In this document: one piece after another, positions 62,895 through 64,000 of the stretch
How the letters are laid out: the number at the start of each line of letters is the position of its first letter
Position numbering within the stretch: the first letter of the stretch is position 1
NCBI GenBank assembly: GCA_963697455.1
Contig: CAVOOI010000032.1
Coordinates: 1 to 64,000, forward strand
Origin: JAFEDN01 sp963697455
Lineage (GTDB): Bacteria; Pseudomonadota; Gammaproteobacteria; Coxiellales; Coxiellaceae
Direction: 5' to 3'
Length of the DNA stretch: 64,000 nucleotides
The notes under the pieces: model-generated
What the model was told of the DNA's origin: nothing
Database searches by the model: none
Seen by the model: only the letters and a program-made list of their open reading frames with translations
Made by a program: the position numbers and the translations under genes

Positions 62895-64000
62895 TTATCG
62901 AGAATTGCTGTTCGCAGTGATGGTAATAGAACTTATCGTCGGATAAGTTGTCATTGACCACCACATGATTGAAACTTGACCCTTACTGTCCGGTGCATAA
63001 GGCAACGGTGCAGAGAGCCCAAGAGGTTTGGCATTACAACCTAAATATTGATTATTATTGTTTATAGATCCTGAGCATTCCATCATATTAGTAGTATTAT
63101 CAGAAGCTGTCACCGCATACGACCCTCCCGGATTTAATGAGTTGACAACTAATGAGGTAATATAAGTGGGGCTATTTGCAAAACTAAAAAGATTGTTGCC
63201 ACCCACAGCGTTCACTTTTAGATTATTGCCGATCGTAATAAAATTGCTGGCCTTGATTTCCGATCCATTGTTGCCTACAGCAGCGCTTTTAATATTAAAT
63301 CCAATAGTATATTGAGTGTTTAGTCCGCTAATGGGGCCATTGACCGTTAATGAATTGCCATTTAATTTAATGCCCTCTCCATTTGCTTGAGTTTTGGAAT
63401 AATTATCGGTGTCAGTGAGCGAGTAAGTTAACTTGTCATCAGTCACTTTAATGCTATTACCAGTGCCGCCGGTGTACTGGACACAGGGATCTAAATTCAA
63501 TGGATAAATTTGATCATTGGCAGGTTGTATCGCTAGCAAAGGATTGCCGCCATTCACTTGACAAGCCGCACCGCTGGCCCAGGATAAAGTGATTTTATCG
63601 TCGGGTGTCACCATCACATTTAGTTTCTGCTGAGTGCCTGGAGTACCTTCGGGATCATTCGCATATTTCACTGCTAGAACAACAGACACCGCGGTATTGC
63701 TAATATCACCGGCGCTGAAAGCCCCATTGGCGTCTGCTTTCCTGACTAAATACCATATTCCCGAAGCATCAGTTTTGAGATCCCAGTTGGGATATGAACC
63801 CACCAAGGTAAATTGAACGCCTTGGGTTGGGGTGGGAGACAGATAACTATTTAAGTTGATTCCCGACAACATACTGGATTCATCGAATTGAATGCTGCCG
63901 TTAGTTTTGTTTTTATCCCATTGCGGTTCATTGTTAGGATCAAAATTAATGTTCAGTTCTAAATCCGCCTGAGCTTGGATGGGATTGGCCAAGCCGTTTT
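62895..64000 (-). CDS. Secreted protein of unknown function, 5' end beyond the window
   Basis: At least 368 residues on the minus strand, running into the window edge. The first readable part, GLANPIQAQADLELNINFD, looks like the end of a signal peptide with cleavage after QAQA. The body is Asn/Thr/Ser/Gly-rich beta-strand-like sequence with few charged residues (for example GSYPNWDLKTDASGIWYLVRK and LNVMVTPDDKITLSWASG), and ends SSITITANSNSR. It resembles extracellular beta-rich proteins. No family is recognised. It lies just right of the insertion sequence in the opposite direction. Confidence 0.68.
   Translation of the reverse strand, partial: NGLANPIQAQADLELNINFDPNNEPQWDKNKTNGSIQFDESSMLSGINLNSYLSPTPTQGVQFTLVGSYPNWDLKTDASGIWYLVRKADANGAFSAGDISNTAVSVVLAVKYANDPEGTPGTQQKLNVMVTPDDKITLSWASGAACQVNGGNPLLAIQPANDQIYPLNLDPCVQYTGGTGNSIKVTDDKLTYSLTDTDNYSKTQANGEGIKLNGNSLTVNGPISGLNTQYTIGFNIKSAAVGNNGSEIKASNFITIGNNLKVNAVGGNNLFSFANSPTYITSLVVNSLNPGGSYAVTASDNTTNMMECSGSINNNNQYLGCNAKPLGLSAPLPYAPDSKGQVSIMWWSMTTYPTISSITITANSNSR

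Overview
The window looks like a chromosome segment of a gammaproteobacterium of the order Legionellales, closest in feel to Coxiellaceae. This is inferred from gene content and not from a database search. Pointers are the small protein families I remember as CBU_0585 and CBU_0592 of Coxiella on either side of a nadA cluster, Sel1-repeat, leucine-rich-repeat/Rab-like GTPase and coiled-coil proteins typical of host-associated Legionellales, a long-tailed ribosomal protein S2, and a leucine dehydrogenase next to a 2-oxoacid dehydrogenase E2. Composition is moderately AT-rich, with AT-richer accessory islands.

Layout. 0-3 kb: a frame-broken LRR/Rab-like GTPase gene and a BrnT/BrnA toxin-antitoxin pair. 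3-16 kb: housekeeping genes (cinA, fdxA, bolA-like, grxD, a large FAD/Fe-S oxidoreductase, a rhodanese-nadA-ferredoxin operon, hemW, an L,D-transpeptidase, cysQ, mdh, ttcA). 16-22 kb: a 56-bp perfect palindrome, ybaK, a Cys-rich lipoprotein, a class C beta-lactamase-like hydrolase, a DMT exporter, a methyltransferase, an AbiE-type toxin-antitoxin pair and a tRNA-like remnant. 22-27.5 kb: pyrE, hflX, and frame-broken hflK, hflC and purA. 27.5-35.7 kb: coiled-coil and Sel1 proteins, tRNA-Leu, E2/leucine dehydrogenase, a glycerophosphodiester phosphodiesterase and an unknown protein. 35.7-42 kb: trmH-like gene, ribD, an AAA ATPase, an FMN riboswitch with ribBA-ribH, and an AI-2E family permease. 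42-50 kb: a secreted protein, ybaB-recR-ybaB-like-dnaX, SRP RNA, tRNA-Ser, a Pro/Thr-linker secreted protein, dapE-dapD, and tRNA-Pro/Arg/His. 50-61.5 kb: map, rpsB-tsf-pyrH-frr-uppS-cdsA, then bamA-skp-lpxD-fabZ-lpxA, many of them frame-broken. 61.5-64 kb: an IS903-like insertion sequence and a secreted protein running off the edge.

Two themes stand out. First, several families of structured intergenic repeats recur. Family A (three copies) has 18-nt hairpin arms whose sequence differs between copies while each copy stays self-complementary, around a conserved core of about 45 nt. Family B (three copies) has 25-bp perfect inverted ends, and its short copy shows an apparently compensatory arm change. 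Second, many essential genes (purA, cdsA, bamA, lpxD, fabZ) carry frameshifts, several of them one-base changes in homopolymers. This points to indel errors in the underlying sequence at least as much as to true gene decay. No CRISPR array, prophage or secretion system was seen.
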